Source: CAWDJT01 sp963828705
GTDB lineage: Bacteria > Desulfobacterota > Syntrophobacteria > Syntrophobacterales > Syntrophobacteraceae
Direction: 5' to 3'
Length of the DNA stretch: 64,000 nt
NCBI GenBank assembly: GCA_963828705.1
Contig: CAWHGA010000045.1
Span: forward strand, 14,042-78,041
The notes under the pieces are model-generated. The model was not told the DNA's origin, made no database searches, and saw nothing but the letters and a program-made list of their open reading frames with translations. This document shows, in pieces, positions 47,883-57,198 of the stretch. How positions within the stretch are numbered: position 1 is the stretch's first letter; each line of letters starts with the position of its first letter. Both the position numbers and the translations under genes were made by a program.

Positions 47883-49052
47883 ATGAAAACTGACCGTATT
47901 TACATGGATCATATCGCTGGAACTCCCATTGCCCCGCAGGTTCTGGCAGCCATGCTGCCCTTTTTGCGCGATGAGTTTGGGAACCCGGCCAGCATTCACC
48001 ATCATGGCGAAAAGCCTCAGGACGCACTGTTTTGGGCCCGCGAACAGGTGGCACGCATGATTGGTGCAGAAACTGAGGAGATCATCTTCACTTCCTGCGG
48101 GACCGAATCCAACAACCTGGCCATCAAAGGAATTGCGCTGAACCGGCTGGAGCAGGGCCGTCATCTGGTGATTTCGTCCATCGAGCATTATTCGGTGTTC
48201 TATGCGGCCAAGGCACTGGAAAAGCTAGGCTTTGAGATCAGTGTCGTGCCAGTTGACAGTTCCGGAGTGGTTGATCCCCAGGAAGTGATCAAGGCCATTC
48301 GCCCCGACACCATTCTGGTTTCCATTATGTACGCCAACAACGAGGTGGGCTCCGTGCAGCCGTTGGCAGAGATCGCCGCGATCACACGCGAGCGCGGTCT
48401 TGCCTTCCACACCGATGCTGTTGCAGCGGTGGGGCGCATTCCGGTGAATGTACAGGAACTCGGAGTGGATCTGCTAAGCCTGGCGGCCAATCAGTTCTAT
48501 GGTCCCAAAGGGGCGGCGGCCCTGTACTGCCGCAAGGGCACCCAGCTATGGGCGTTGTTTCACGGGGGCGGGCAGGAGGACGGGCGCCGCACTGGTTCTG
48601 AGAACGTCGCCGGCATAATGGGTCTGGGTAAAGCAGCCGAACTGACTCAGGCGGTACTGCCGGAGCGGATGGCTCACAGCCGCCGACTCGAGGCCTTGCT
48701 GCGCGAAGAGATACAGCGCCGGATAGACCAAATCACCTTCAATGGCCATCCCGAGCAGTGCCTGCCGGGTCTTGTCAATGTGTCGCTGCGCTATGTGGAA
48801 GGCGAAGCACTGTTACTCCACATGGACCTGCGCGGGGTGAGTGTCGCCGGGGCATCGGCGTGCATGTCCATCACTGCCAAGGCTTCACATGTGCTGGAAG
48901 CCATGGGGGCGTTGCAAGACGGCGCCATGGGGACGCTCCTGTTTACCCTTGGTGATGACAACACCGAGGAAGAAGTGGTTCGGGCTGTGGACACGCTTGA
49001 ACAGGTGGCTGCCATGCTTCGGGCCATGTCCCCGCTTTACCAGCGAGGCTGA
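47883..49052 (+). CDS. Cysteine desulfurase family protein lacking the PLP-binding lysine
   Basis: A 389-residue class V aminotransferase fold of the NifS/IscS family. Most landmarks are present: YMDHIAGTP, FGNPASIHHHG, TSCGTESNNLAIKG, SIEHYSVF (active-site His), HTDAVAAVG and RRTGSENVAG. The Schiff-base position, where the family has SAHK-FYGPKG, reads LAANQFYGPKG: Gln204 replaces the lysine and Asn203 the histidine. The catalytic cysteine is kept (ASACMS, Cys327). It therefore probably cannot form the normal internal aldimine. Archaeoglobus fulgidus IscS, in which Asp replaces the lysine, is a precedent for a scaffold-like role. It stands alone; no iscU, iscR or suf gene is next to it. Confidence 0.88.
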   Translation: MKTDRIYMDHIAGTPIAPQVLAAMLPFLRDEFGNPASIHHHGEKPQDALFWAREQVARMIGAETEEIIFTSCGTESNNLAIKGIALNRLEQGRHLVISSIEHYSVFYAAKALEKLGFEISVVPVDSSGVVDPQEVIKAIRPDTILVSIMYANNEVGSVQPLAEIAAITRERGLAFHTDAVAAVGRIPVNVQELGVDLLSLAANQFYGPKGAAALYCRKGTQLWALFHGGGQEDGRRTGSENVAGIMGLGKAAELTQAVLPERMAHSRRLEALLREEIQRRIDQITFNGHPEQCLPGLVNVSLRYVEGEALLLHMDLRGVSVAGASACMSITAKASHVLEAMGALQDGAMGTLLFTLGDDNTEEEVVRAVDTLEQVAAMLRAMSPLYQRG

Positions 49053-49298
49053 CATCGGCACTGCTCACTTTAGTCTTCTGGTTTGAGCGATTTCGTTCGC
49101 TGCCCCTCGTCATACCGGCAAACCTCCTTGACCACGGGAAGTCCCAACGGTGTATGCGAGAGCTCGCATCGTGATGCCGGAGCATTTGTGAATCCAGGAA
49201 ACACTTGTGAACAAACCAATTTCCGCTTCCGCTCTGTCGGGTCCCTCCCCGCGTCGCGGCTGATTTCGCAGGGTGGGAGGACATGAGGTAGTTCTGTA

Positions 49299-52007
49299 AT
49301 GATGTGGGATTCATTGTTGGACGGCATCGAAAAACCCGGTCGATATCTGGGAAATGAACACAACGCCTGCTGTAAGGACTTTGGCCAGGCCCGGGTGCGC
49401 TTTGCCCTGGCCTTTCCCGATGTGTACGAGGTCGGTCTGAGTCATCTCGGGATAAAAATCCTGTATCACCGCCTCAACCGTTTGCCAGGGGTCTTGGCGG
49501 ACCGGGCTTACGCGCCCTGGCCGGACTTCGAAGCACGCTTGCGGGAACGCAAGGAACCCTTACGTGCGTTGGAAACTCAAAGGCCGCTGGGGGATTTTGA
49601 TTTTGTAGGCTTCAGCCTCCAGTATGAGCTGAGCTACACCAATATCCTGACCATGCTGGATCTGGCTGGCATTCCTTTGCGCGCCGCCGACCGGGATGGG
49701 CGGCATCCGTGGATCATTGCCGGCGGGCCATGCGCCTTCAACCCGGAGCCTCTGGCAGAAGTCTTTGACCTGGTGGTGCTGGGGGAAGCAGAACAAGTCC
49801 TTGAAGAGCTGGTGACGCTGTTCAGACAGTGGCAGGAAGGCGGCCAACCACGTCAAGAATTTCTGCAACAGGCCCGAGCCCTTCCCGGCATCTATATCCC
49901 CAGCTTTTTTGACGTTTCCTATCACCCCGAGGGCCCGATTCGGGCCATTCAACCTCGCTATGCCGATTACCGCTTGGTCGAAAAACGGTTGTTGATGGAC
50001 CTCGATGCGTCCTCACCGATCCCCGACCAACCGCTGGTCCCCCTCTTGGGGATCGTCCACGACCGCCTCAGCGTTGAGATCGCTCGAGGGTGTACCCGCG
50101 GATGCCGGTTTTGTCAGGCGGGATACATTTACCGGCCGGTGCGGGAGCGCCATCCACAGGCAGTGCTGGACCAGGCCCAACTGGCTCTGGCAGCCAGTGG
50201 GTTCGAAGAAATGTCGTTATTGTCGTTAAGCAGCGGCGATTACTGCCAGATCCAACACCTTCTGGCTGCGGTCATGGAGCGTTTTGCCCAGCAGAAGGTG
50301 GCGATTTCCTTTCCATCACTGCGGGTGGGGACTCTGACCCGGGAGCTGATGGAACTGGTGCGGACGGTCCGCAAGACCGGTTTTACCCTGGCGCCGGAAG
50401 CGGGTAGTGAGCGATTGCGACGGGTGATCAACAAAGGGATCTGCCGTGAAGATCTGCTGGTGGCGGCCGAGCAAGCCTTTGGGCTGGGCTGGCTGGTGCT
50501 CAAGCTTTACTTCATGATGGGGCTTCCAACCGAAACTCGTGCCGACCTCCACGAACTGGTGGAGCTGTCTTTGGAAGTCTGGCGGCTGGCAGCGCGGCAG
50601 AAGCGCAAAGCATCGGTCAATGTGGCGGTATCGACCTTCGTGCCCAAGCCGCAAACCCCGTTCCAATGGGCCGGTCAGATCCCCCTGGATATGATCCAGG
50701 ACAACGTGGCCTATCTCGACGAGAAGCTACGGCGTCGGGGGCTGCGGTTCAAATGGCACGATCCGCATCAGAGCCGGCTGGAAGCGGTCTTTGCACGTGG
50801 CGATCGGCGACTGTTTGCCGTGCTGCTCCGTGCCTGGGAGCTGGGCGCGCGTTTTGACGGCTGGACCGAGCGGTTCCAGCGGACGCTCTGGCAGCAGGCT
50901 TTTGATGAAACCGGACTGAACCTGGAATTCTATGCTAACCGGGAATGTGCCCTGGGTGATCTGCTTCCCTGGGACCATCTGTCGGCCCGCGTAAGTAAAG
51001 ACCATCTGGTCGCCGAGTGGCAGCGGGCGCTGGCTGAGGAGCATACCGGGGATTGTCGCTGGAGCGCCTGTTCGCACTGCGGGGTCTGCGATCACCAACT
51101 ACATTTTGCCACAACTGCATCGACAATCGGCCTCTCTGGTGGGTCTGGAGATGACTCAATTGACCTTCACCCCCAAAAGATAATGCCAGAGGCAAGTTCA
51201 ATCCCGACAGATTCAAGCACTAGCGCTAATGAGGTGGGCTCAGTTTCCGGTGCTTTTGGCGGGGAGAGCCTTCTTCAGAAAGGCTTGCCGGAAGATGGTC
51301 TCTTCCCGCCGGCGGTTGTCTCGGGTGATAATGCTTTCGTGTACCGGTTGCAATATGCTAGAAAAGGAGACATCCGCTTCTTTGGACAATTGGAAGTGAG
51401 CCGGGCATTTGCCCGGGCCGTCCGCCGCGCCCATCTCCCGGTTGCCTTCAGTGAAGGCTTCCATCCCCATCCCAAAATGTCCTTCGGGGAAGCGTTGCCG
51501 CTAGGGATGGAAAGCGAGGTGGAGGATGTATGGCTGGTTTTGACCGCCAACATGGATCCTCAGGAGGTGCTCGAACGCCTCAACAGCGGATTCCCCCGTG
51601 GGCTGGAGGTGCGCCGGGCGTGCCAGGTGGCCAGACGGGAAAGGCCCCCGGCTTTGGTTCTGGTTACCTATTGCGTCGAGCTTCCGAGTCCCCTTTTGAT
51701 TGGTTGCCTGATGCAGAACTGGCAAAGAATGTTGGATAGCCGGATGGTCAAAAAGACCAAGCGGCATTCCCAGGAAGTGTTGCTGGGGCAGGTGCTCGTG
51801 GAGGTTCGTCAGGTCGGTGCGCAGAGTGTGGAACTGGATCTGCTGGAAGGTAGCGCGGTTCGTCTGAGGCCATTGGCTATTGTCCAGCATATTGTGAACG
51901 GTGGCGAGGGGAGCCTTGCCACTGGGCGTGTCTGCAAAACGGCCGTTCGTCCCGTTGAGGAAAACAACGATGTCCGCAGAACTGATCATCAATGCCAAAC
52001 TGTATGA
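49299..52007 (+). CDS. TIGR03960-type radical SAM protein fused to DUF2344 (TIGR03936) domain
   Basis: A 902-residue protein. Residues 1-200 form a B12-binding-like domain. The radical SAM core begins at about 265 with CTRGCRFCQAGYIYRP. After a cysteine-rich CRWSACSHCGVC segment near 595 comes a low-complexity linker. The DUF2344 domain (about 685 to the end) begins YRLQYARKGDIRFFGQLEVS and includes AFSEGFHPHPKMSFGEALPLG. This fused pair is typically placed just before rng, as here, suggesting an RNA-related role. Substrate and reaction are unknown. The last 38 bases overlap rng in another frame. Confidence 0.9.
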   Translation: MMWDSLLDGIEKPGRYLGNEHNACCKDFGQARVRFALAFPDVYEVGLSHLGIKILYHRLNRLPGVLADRAYAPWPDFEARLRERKEPLRALETQRPLGDFDFVGFSLQYELSYTNILTMLDLAGIPLRAADRDGRHPWIIAGGPCAFNPEPLAEVFDLVVLGEAEQVLEELVTLFRQWQEGGQPRQEFLQQARALPGIYIPSFFDVSYHPEGPIRAIQPRYADYRLVEKRLLMDLDASSPIPDQPLVPLLGIVHDRLSVEIARGCTRGCRFCQAGYIYRPVRERHPQAVLDQAQLALAASGFEEMSLLSLSSGDYCQIQHLLAAVMERFAQQKVAISFPSLRVGTLTRELMELVRTVRKTGFTLAPEAGSERLRRVINKGICREDLLVAAEQAFGLGWLVLKLYFMMGLPTETRADLHELVELSLEVWRLAARQKRKASVNVAVSTFVPKPQTPFQWAGQIPLDMIQDNVAYLDEKLRRRGLRFKWHDPHQSRLEAVFARGDRRLFAVLLRAWELGARFDGWTERFQRTLWQQAFDETGLNLEFYANRECALGDLLPWDHLSARVSKDHLVAEWQRALAEEHTGDCRWSACSHCGVCDHQLHFATTASTIGLSGGSGDDSIDLHPQKIMPEASSIPTDSSTSANEVGSVSGAFGGESLLQKGLPEDGLFPPAVVSGDNAFVYRLQYARKGDIRFFGQLEVSRAFARAVRRAHLPVAFSEGFHPHPKMSFGEALPLGMESEVEDVWLVLTANMDPQEVLERLNSGFPRGLEVRRACQVARRERPPALVLVTYCVELPSPLLIGCLMQNWQRMLDSRMVKKTKRHSQEVLLGQVLVEVRQVGAQSVELDLLEGSAVRLRPLAIVQHIVNGGEGSLATGRVCKTAVRPVEENNDVRRTDHQCQTV

Positions 52008-53529
52008 AACCCGTGTGGCACTTGTGGAAAACGGCCAGGTCGCCGAGCTTTACGTGGAACGAAGTTCCGACCGGGGGATCGCTGGCAACATCTTTAAAGG
52101 GATGGTGGTCCGGGTTCTACCGGGAATGCAGGCAGCCTTTGTGGATATTGGTCTGGAAAAGGCGGCATTCCTCTATGTGACCGATGTCCATCGGCCGTTG
52201 GTGGATCTTGAACAAATGTTTCAGAATTCTGTGGGGTCTGAGGACGACGGGAAGGCCGTGGAAGCGGTTGAGGAAGCGACTGACCCAGGCATCAAAGACG
52301 TGCTGCCGATCGCGCGAGGTTACAGTGAGGAGCGCATCGAGGAGCGGCTGCAGGAAGGTCAGGAACTGCTGGTGCAGGTGGCCAAGGAGCCGATCGGCAC
52401 CAAGGGGGCGCGTATCACCACCCATGTGACCCTGCCTGGCCGCAACCTGGTGCTGATGCCTATGGTGGAACACATTGGGGTGTCGCGGCGCATCGAAGAC
52501 GAAAAGGAACGCCGGCGTCTGCGCGATCTGGTCTGTGCCATCAAGCCGCCGGCGTGCGGTTTCATTGTGCGTACCGCCGCGGACGGGGCCGAGGTCGAGA
52601 AACTCCAGGCCGAAATGGATTTTCTCCTCAAGCTCTGGCAGACCGTCCAACGGCGTTCCGAGAATTCGGCGGTGCCGTCGCTCACTTATCAGGACCTGGA
52701 CATCACCCTCCGGGCCGTGCGTGATCTGTTCACCAAAGAAGTGGACCGCTTGGTCATCGATTCTCCCACGGAATACCAGAAGGTCCTCAATTTTACCGAA
52801 ACCTTCCTGCCATCGCTCCATAATGCCGTAGAGCTCTATGATGGCGAAGAACCCATCTTCGATGCCTATGGTATTGAGATGGAGGTGCAGCGGGCTCTGG
52901 GCCGCAAGGTCTGGCTGAAATCGGGCGGCTATATCGTCATCGAAACCACCGAGGCGCTCACCGCCATCGATGTCAATACCGGCCGTTATGTGGGCAAGCG
53001 CAACCTCGAAGAGACTATCCTCAAGACCAACCTCGAAGCGGTCAAGGAAATTGCCTGCCAGCTCCGGCTGCGCAACATCGGTGGGATCATCATCATTGAT
53101 TTTATCGACATGGAAAAGGAGGGTAACCGCGACAAGGTGTTCAATGCCCTCAGCGAGGCCATGCAGCGTGACAAGAGCAAGAGTAACATCCTGCGGATGT
53201 CGGAATTGGGGCTGATCGAAATGACTCGGAAACGCACTAAGGAAAGTATTGGCCGGGTGCTGTGCGAACCATGTTTCTACTGTGAGGGTGAGGGGTTTCT
53301 CAAATCCAAGCAGACCATCTGCTACGAAATTCTTCGTGATTTGGAACGCGATCGGCGTGAATTCTACGGCCATAACATCATGGTCATGGCCCATCCGGAA
53401 GTGGTGGCACGCTTCTGCGATGAAGAGCGGGCGGCGCTGGAAATGATGGAAGATCAGCTACAGGCGCGGGTGACTCTAAAGGGTGAAATGAGTTTTCACA
53501 TGGAACAGTTTGAAATCACTCCGCTGTGA
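51970..53529 (+). CDS. rng: Ribonuclease G
   Basis: A 519-residue endoribonuclease of the RNase E/G family, processing 16S rRNA 5' ends and mRNAs. S1 domain near the N-terminus: IFKGMVVRVLPGMQAAFVDI. The catalytic magnesium aspartates are in TAIDVNTGRYVGKRN and IIIIDFIDMEKEGN; the zinc-link is CEPCFYC. ATG at 51970 follows GAGG by nine bases. RNase E's long C-terminal scaffold is absent, which points to RNase G. Confidence 0.95.
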   Translation: MSAELIINAKLYETRVALVENGQVAELYVERSSDRGIAGNIFKGMVVRVLPGMQAAFVDIGLEKAAFLYVTDVHRPLVDLEQMFQNSVGSEDDGKAVEAVEEATDPGIKDVLPIARGYSEERIEERLQEGQELLVQVAKEPIGTKGARITTHVTLPGRNLVLMPMVEHIGVSRRIEDEKERRRLRDLVCAIKPPACGFIVRTAADGAEVEKLQAEMDFLLKLWQTVQRRSENSAVPSLTYQDLDITLRAVRDLFTKEVDRLVIDSPTEYQKVLNFTETFLPSLHNAVELYDGEEPIFDAYGIEMEVQRALGRKVWLKSGGYIVIETTEALTAIDVNTGRYVGKRNLEETILKTNLEAVKEIACQLRLRNIGGIIIIDFIDMEKEGNRDKVFNALSEAMQRDKSKSNILRMSELGLIEMTRKRTKESIGRVLCEPCFYCEGEGFLKSKQTICYEILRDLERDRREFYGHNIMVMAHPEVVARFCDEERAALEMMEDQLQARVTLKGEMSFHMEQFEITPL

Positions 53530-53738
53530 GTTACTGCCTGTTCGGAAAGTGTCCAATGCTTATGTCATCAGAATGCAGGGGCGGTTTTTGGGTCCGCCCG
53601 CAACCGTGTCGGTCATAACAATTCCCGGGCGTGGTGCATCTCGCCAACGGTGAAGCCGCCGCAACGATGGTGGCGGTTTCTTTAAGCAACCAACCCGGTG
53701 ACGTTCGGGCAGGAAGGTGTTTCTGGGGAGATTCATGG

Positions 53739-55035
53739 ATGCGATGGGACAATTCTAAGAACTGGTACCAGGAGGCCTGCAAGTGGATTCCGGGCGGCGT
53801 CAACAGCCCGGTGCGGTCGGGCCGCGCGGTGGGTTCATCGCCCATTTTTGTTAAGCAGGGATATGGCTGCTGGATTGTGGATGAGGACGGCAACCGCTAT
53901 GTGGATTATGTCTGCTCCTGGGGGCCGCTGATCGCTGGTCATGCCCATCCCAAAGTGTTGGAAGCCATCTCCCAGGCGGCTATGCGCGGTACTTCCTACG
54001 GCATCCCGACTCGCCTGGAAGTCGCCATGGCGCAGAAAGTGGTGCAGATGGTGCCGTCCATGGACCTGGTGCGGATGGTGAATTCAGGGACTGAAGCCAC
54101 CATGAGTGCCATTCGCTTGGCCCGCGGCTTCACTGGGCGCAGCAAATTCATCAAATTCGACGGCTGTTACCACGGCCACAGTGATTGTCTCCTGGTGCAG
54201 TCGGGGAGCGGTCTGGCTACCTTCGGCATCCCTGGCAGCCCTGGTGTGCCGCCTGAGGTGGTGCAGCATACTCTTTCCCTGCCTTACAACGATCTCGACC
54301 AGGTACGGCAGACCATGGCGCGCCAAGGCGAGCAGGTGGCCGCTATTATCGTTGAACCGGTGGCGGGAAACATGGGGGTGGTACCCCCGGCACCGGGTTT
54401 CTTAGCCGGGTTACGACAGGTCTGCGATGAGTACGGTGCGGTACTCATTTTTGATGAAGTCATCACCGGTTTTCGACTGGCCCGCGGCGGTGCCCAGGAA
54501 CTCTACGGGGTGCTGCCGGATCTGACCTGCTTGGGCAAGATCATTGGCGGCGGACTGCCGGTGGGTGCCTACGGCGGCAAACGGGTCATCATGGAACGGG
54601 TGGCGCCCATTGGCGACATCTATCAGGCCGGCACGCTGTCGGGCAATCCGCTAGCCATGAGCGCCGGTCTAGCCACTCTGGAACTACTGGAAGAGCCGGG
54701 GGTCTACCGGGAGCTTGAGGAAAAGGCCCGCTACCTGGTGGCTGGACTCACGGATGCGGCCGCCCAGGCCCAGGTTCCGGTGGTGACCAATCGAGTGGGT
54801 TCCATGTCCTGTTCGTTTTTCACCAATGCCCCAGTGGTGGATTTCGTCGGCGCGCAGGCCAGCCGACACCCGGCAGTATGCGGTGTTTTTCCAGGAGATG
54901 CTGCGCCGCGGGGTATATCTTGCGCCATCGCAATTCGAAGCGTATTTCGTTGGCTTAGCCCATGATCAGGCGGCCCTGGATCACACCATCGAAGCCGCTG
55001 CTGAGGCCTTCAAAGCGGTTCGGGCCGGGTCATAG
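53739..55035 (+). CDS. hemL: Glutamate-1-semialdehyde aminotransferase (one frame break)
   Basis: PLP enzyme producing 5-aminolevulinate for tetrapyrroles, about 431 residues after repair. WIPGGVNSPVRSGRAVG, NSGTEATMSAIRLARGFTGR, LIFDEVITGFRLA and the PLP lysine in CLGKIIGGGLPVGAYGG are all present. At 54863-54864 one extra C ends the first frame after VDFVGAQAS; DTRQYAVFFQEMLRRGVYLA and the rest of the C-terminus continue in the next frame. ATG at 53739 follows GGGGAG by eight bases. It lies between rng and the atp genes. Confidence 0.94.
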
Positions 55036-55216
55036 GGTGCCAGAAGCGGATTGCACGGAGAAACGGTATCCCATGTCACTGTGATTCAGAATGGCATCCG
55101 TGTGTTGTCCCCAAAGACTCTAGCGTGAAAGTTCGTACGCGCACGGGGTAGCAACTGCGGTTAGGGCGGCACAGATCAAAAAGGCATTGACTTGCCCAAA
55201 TGCCTGTGCTAGGTGC

Positions 55217-55233
55217 TGTGATAATTTACACGA
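55217..55233. promoter_or_regulatory. Candidate Rex-type operator in front of atpZ
   Basis: TGTGA-N6-ACACGA resembles the Rex consensus TTGTGA-N6-TCACAA at 9 of 12 arm positions (counting from 55216). It lies about 15 bases before the first atp start. Rex is encoded 2 kb downstream, and Rex controls ATP synthase genes in some sulfate reducers. Confidence 0.35.
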
Positions 55234-55248
55234 AGTCGGGTTGCCGAC

Positions 55249-55470
55249 ATGAAAAATGAGACCAAGAAGCAGATTCGTTTGGTGGGCTTGGCCAGCACAA
55301 TTGGGATGTCGGTGGTTTTTTCCATCTTCATCGGGTTGGCCATCGGATACTGGTTGGATTCCAAGTTTGGTACATTGCCATTGTTTAGCCTGGTTTTTCT
55401 GGTGATGGGAGTGATCGCGGGGTTTCGCAACTACTATCGCTTCATGAAGAAGCAGGAGAAGGATGGTTAG
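55249..55470 (+). CDS. AtpZ/AtpI-family small membrane protein
   Basis: A 73-residue protein with two transmembrane helices (about 13-35 and 43-62) and a basic C-terminus (YYRFMKKQEKDG). The pattern GLAIGYWLDSKFGT is typical of the F0F1-ATPase gene-1 / AtpZ family, associated with assembly of the c-ring and possibly magnesium or ion transport. First gene of the F0 cluster, followed 18 bases later by the longer AtpI-like gene. Confidence 0.85.
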   Translation: MKNETKKQIRLVGLASTIGMSVVFSIFIGLAIGYWLDSKFGTLPLFSLVFLVMGVIAGFRNYYRFMKKQEKDG

Positions 55471-55488
55471 AACGGCCCGGAAACTGAG

Positions 55489-55887
55489 TTGCGGGAGATT
55501 CTTCAGGATGACAGGCTGCTGCGCCGGATCGAAATCACTAACCTGGTATTGACGGTGGTGGTTCCTCTTGGCACGGCAGTGTTGTTTTCGTGGTCCCTGG
55601 CTGGTGGTGTGTTGCTTGGTGCCGTCGTCATGGCCGCCAGCTTTCATGCCCTCAAATGGCAGCTCCACAAGGCCTTTGGCGTTCCGGGCACAGTCCCGGG
55701 CAAGGGGGCGCTGTTCGGCAAATACTATCTGCGGTTTGCGATCACGGTCTTTGTGGTGTTTACCGTGATCTACTATCAGTGGGTTCATCCTATTGCGTTT
55801 TTGGTCGGTTTGTCGCTGGTTATGGTGAGTATCATCGGTGTAGGCATGCAGCAATTGGTAGTGTTGTTACGAAGGGGGGACAGGTAG
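55489..55887 (+). CDS. atpI: ATP synthase subunit I-like protein (AtpI)
   Basis: 132 residues with four hydrophobic segments. Starts with an amphipathic MREILQDDRLLRRIEITNLV, then SWSLAGGVLLGAVVMAASF, the signature-like turn of the family. The TTG start has only a weak ribosome binding site (GGAAACTGAG), so the exact start is uncertain. It abuts atpB with 3 bases between stop and start, in the usual order I-B-E. Confidence 0.8.
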   Translation: MREILQDDRLLRRIEITNLVLTVVVPLGTAVLFSWSLAGGVLLGAVVMAASFHALKWQLHKAFGVPGTVPGKGALFGKYYLRFAITVFVVFTVIYYQWVHPIAFLVGLSLVMVSIIGVGMQQLVVLLRRGDR

Positions 55888-55890
55888 CTT

Positions 55891-56613
55891 ATGGAGCACC
55901 CAATTCTTTTCCTGAGCCTGTTGTTTGAAAAACTGGGAGTGCCCGTGGTAAATAGTGCTGAGGAAGTTCATTCCACGGCGCAGTTTTTTCTTCTGCCCTA
56001 TGTCACCTACACTTGGGTGATCATGATCCTGCTGGTGCTGTTGGCCAAATTGGCGGCAAGTCGGCTGGAAATGGTTCCCGGCGGTGGACAGAGCTTTTTT
56101 GAAGTGCTGGTCGGTGGCATTGAAGACTTCATGGTCAGTGTGACTGGCGAAGAAGGGCGATTCTTGTTTCCCCTGATTGCCACTCTGGGTTTGTTCATCC
56201 TGGCCAGCAACTACATGGGGATGATCCCCGGATTCTTCTCGCCTACTGCCAACATCAACACCACGGCTGCTTGTGCCCTGATCGTGGTGGTTTTCACCCA
56301 CGTCATCGGTGTGAAGTTCCACGGGGTCAAATATGTCAAGCATTTCATGGGCCCGATCGCCTGGTTGACACCGCTTATCATGCCCATTGAACTCATTGGT
56401 CACGGTGCTCGCGTGCTCAGCCTGTCTATCCGTTTGTTTGGCAATATCTTCGGTGAAGAACTGGTGTTGGCCATTTTGTTCTTCCTGGCAGGGCTGTATC
56501 TGGCGCCGCTGCCCATCATGTTCCTGGGTCTTTTCACTGGTTTTGTGCAGGCTTTTATCTTCTGCCTGCTGTCCATGATGTACTTTGCCGGTGCCATGGA
56601 ACATGCTCACTGA
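55891..56613 (+). CDS. atpB: F0F1 ATP synthase subunit a
   Basis: A 240-residue membrane protein forming the ion half-channels. The essential arginine lies in LSLSIRLFGNIFGEE; SPTANINTTAACAL and NYMGMIPGFFSP mark other conserved turns. About six hydrophobic segments. The N-terminus MEHPILFLSLLFEKLG is typical of Desulfobacterota forms. atpE follows after 79 bases. Confidence 0.96.
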   Translation: MEHPILFLSLLFEKLGVPVVNSAEEVHSTAQFFLLPYVTYTWVIMILLVLLAKLAASRLEMVPGGGQSFFEVLVGGIEDFMVSVTGEEGRFLFPLIATLGLFILASNYMGMIPGFFSPTANINTTAACALIVVVFTHVIGVKFHGVKYVKHFMGPIAWLTPLIMPIELIGHGARVLSLSIRLFGNIFGEELVLAILFFLAGLYLAPLPIMFLGLFTGFVQAFIFCLLSMMYFAGAMEHAH

Positions 56614-56692
56614 AGATTCAGCATTGGCGGTATCGGTCGGAAGAAGGCCGCGATTTATAAATCACTCAACATTTCTCAAGGAGGACTAGTTC

Positions 56693-57067
56693 ATGAAGAA
56701 AGTTGGATTATTGACGACGTTGCTGGTGTTGGCTCTTGCGACGGTAGCTCTGGCAGCCGAAGCGGGTCCGGGTGCGGGCGAAAAAGTGGCCGGTTTGAGC
56801 TTCTTCATCTATTCAGCAGTGGCCGCTGGTTTTGGTATTGCCATCGCTGCTTTCGGTACCGGTTTGGGCCAGGGTATGGCGGTTAAGGCTTCTGTGGAAG
56901 GCGTAGCCCGCAATCCTGAAGCTTCTGGTAAGATCACCGTGACCATGATGATCGGTCTGGCCATGATCGAGTCCCTTTGTATTTACGCTCTGGTTATCTG
57001 CCTGATCCTCATCTACGCTAACCCGGTTTCCAAGCTGATCCAGACTTACATTGGTCTGGCGAAATAA
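56693..57067 (+). CDS. atpE: F0F1 ATP synthase subunit c with signal-type N-terminus and sodium-ligand set
   Basis: A 124-residue proteolipid. MKKVGLLTTLLVLALATVAL and then AAEAG form a cleavable-looking leader, absent from most c subunits but known in some lineages. The two-helix hairpin has its polar loop at VARNPEASGK. Helix 1 has GLGQG with Gln60; helix 2 has IESLCIY with Glu93, Ser94 and Tyr98. These align without gaps with Gln32, Glu65, Ser66 and Tyr70 of the sodium-binding Ilyobacter c-ring. The water-binding Thr67 of that protein is Leu95 here. Hence sodium is possible, not proven. The F1 and b genes are elsewhere. Confidence 0.94.
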   Translation: MKKVGLLTTLLVLALATVALAAEAGPGAGEKVAGLSFFIYSAVAAGFGIAIAAFGTGLGQGMAVKASVEGVARNPEASGKITVTMMIGLAMIESLCIYALVICLILIYANPVSKLIQTYIGLAK

Positions 57068-57105
57068 TGAACCGGTAAGCGAGGCTATCAGTTGTTGCAT
57101 GGACA

Positions 57106-57128
57106 GGGGTCAGGTTACACCTGACCCC
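57106..57128 (+). terminator. Hairpin after atpE
   Basis: GGGGTCAGGT pairs perfectly with ACCTGACCCC across a 3-nt loop, 38 bases after the atpE stop. There is no T-run behind it. Similar GGGGTCAGGT hairpins occur as dispersed repeats in some Desulfobacterota, so it could also be a REP-like element. Confidence 0.6.
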
Positions 57129-57198
57129 CTGTTCGAGCCTGTTGGCTGGTCGACAGCTGATGCCGGGTCCTTCTAGGGTTCATTTTTTTTGATGTGAA

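Noticed and set aside
8379..55035. Programmed ribosomal frameshifting as the cause of the many frame breaks
   Set aside because: No slippery heptamer plus downstream structure recurs, both shift directions occur, and genes never known to use frameshifting (hemL, nusB, etfA) are affected.
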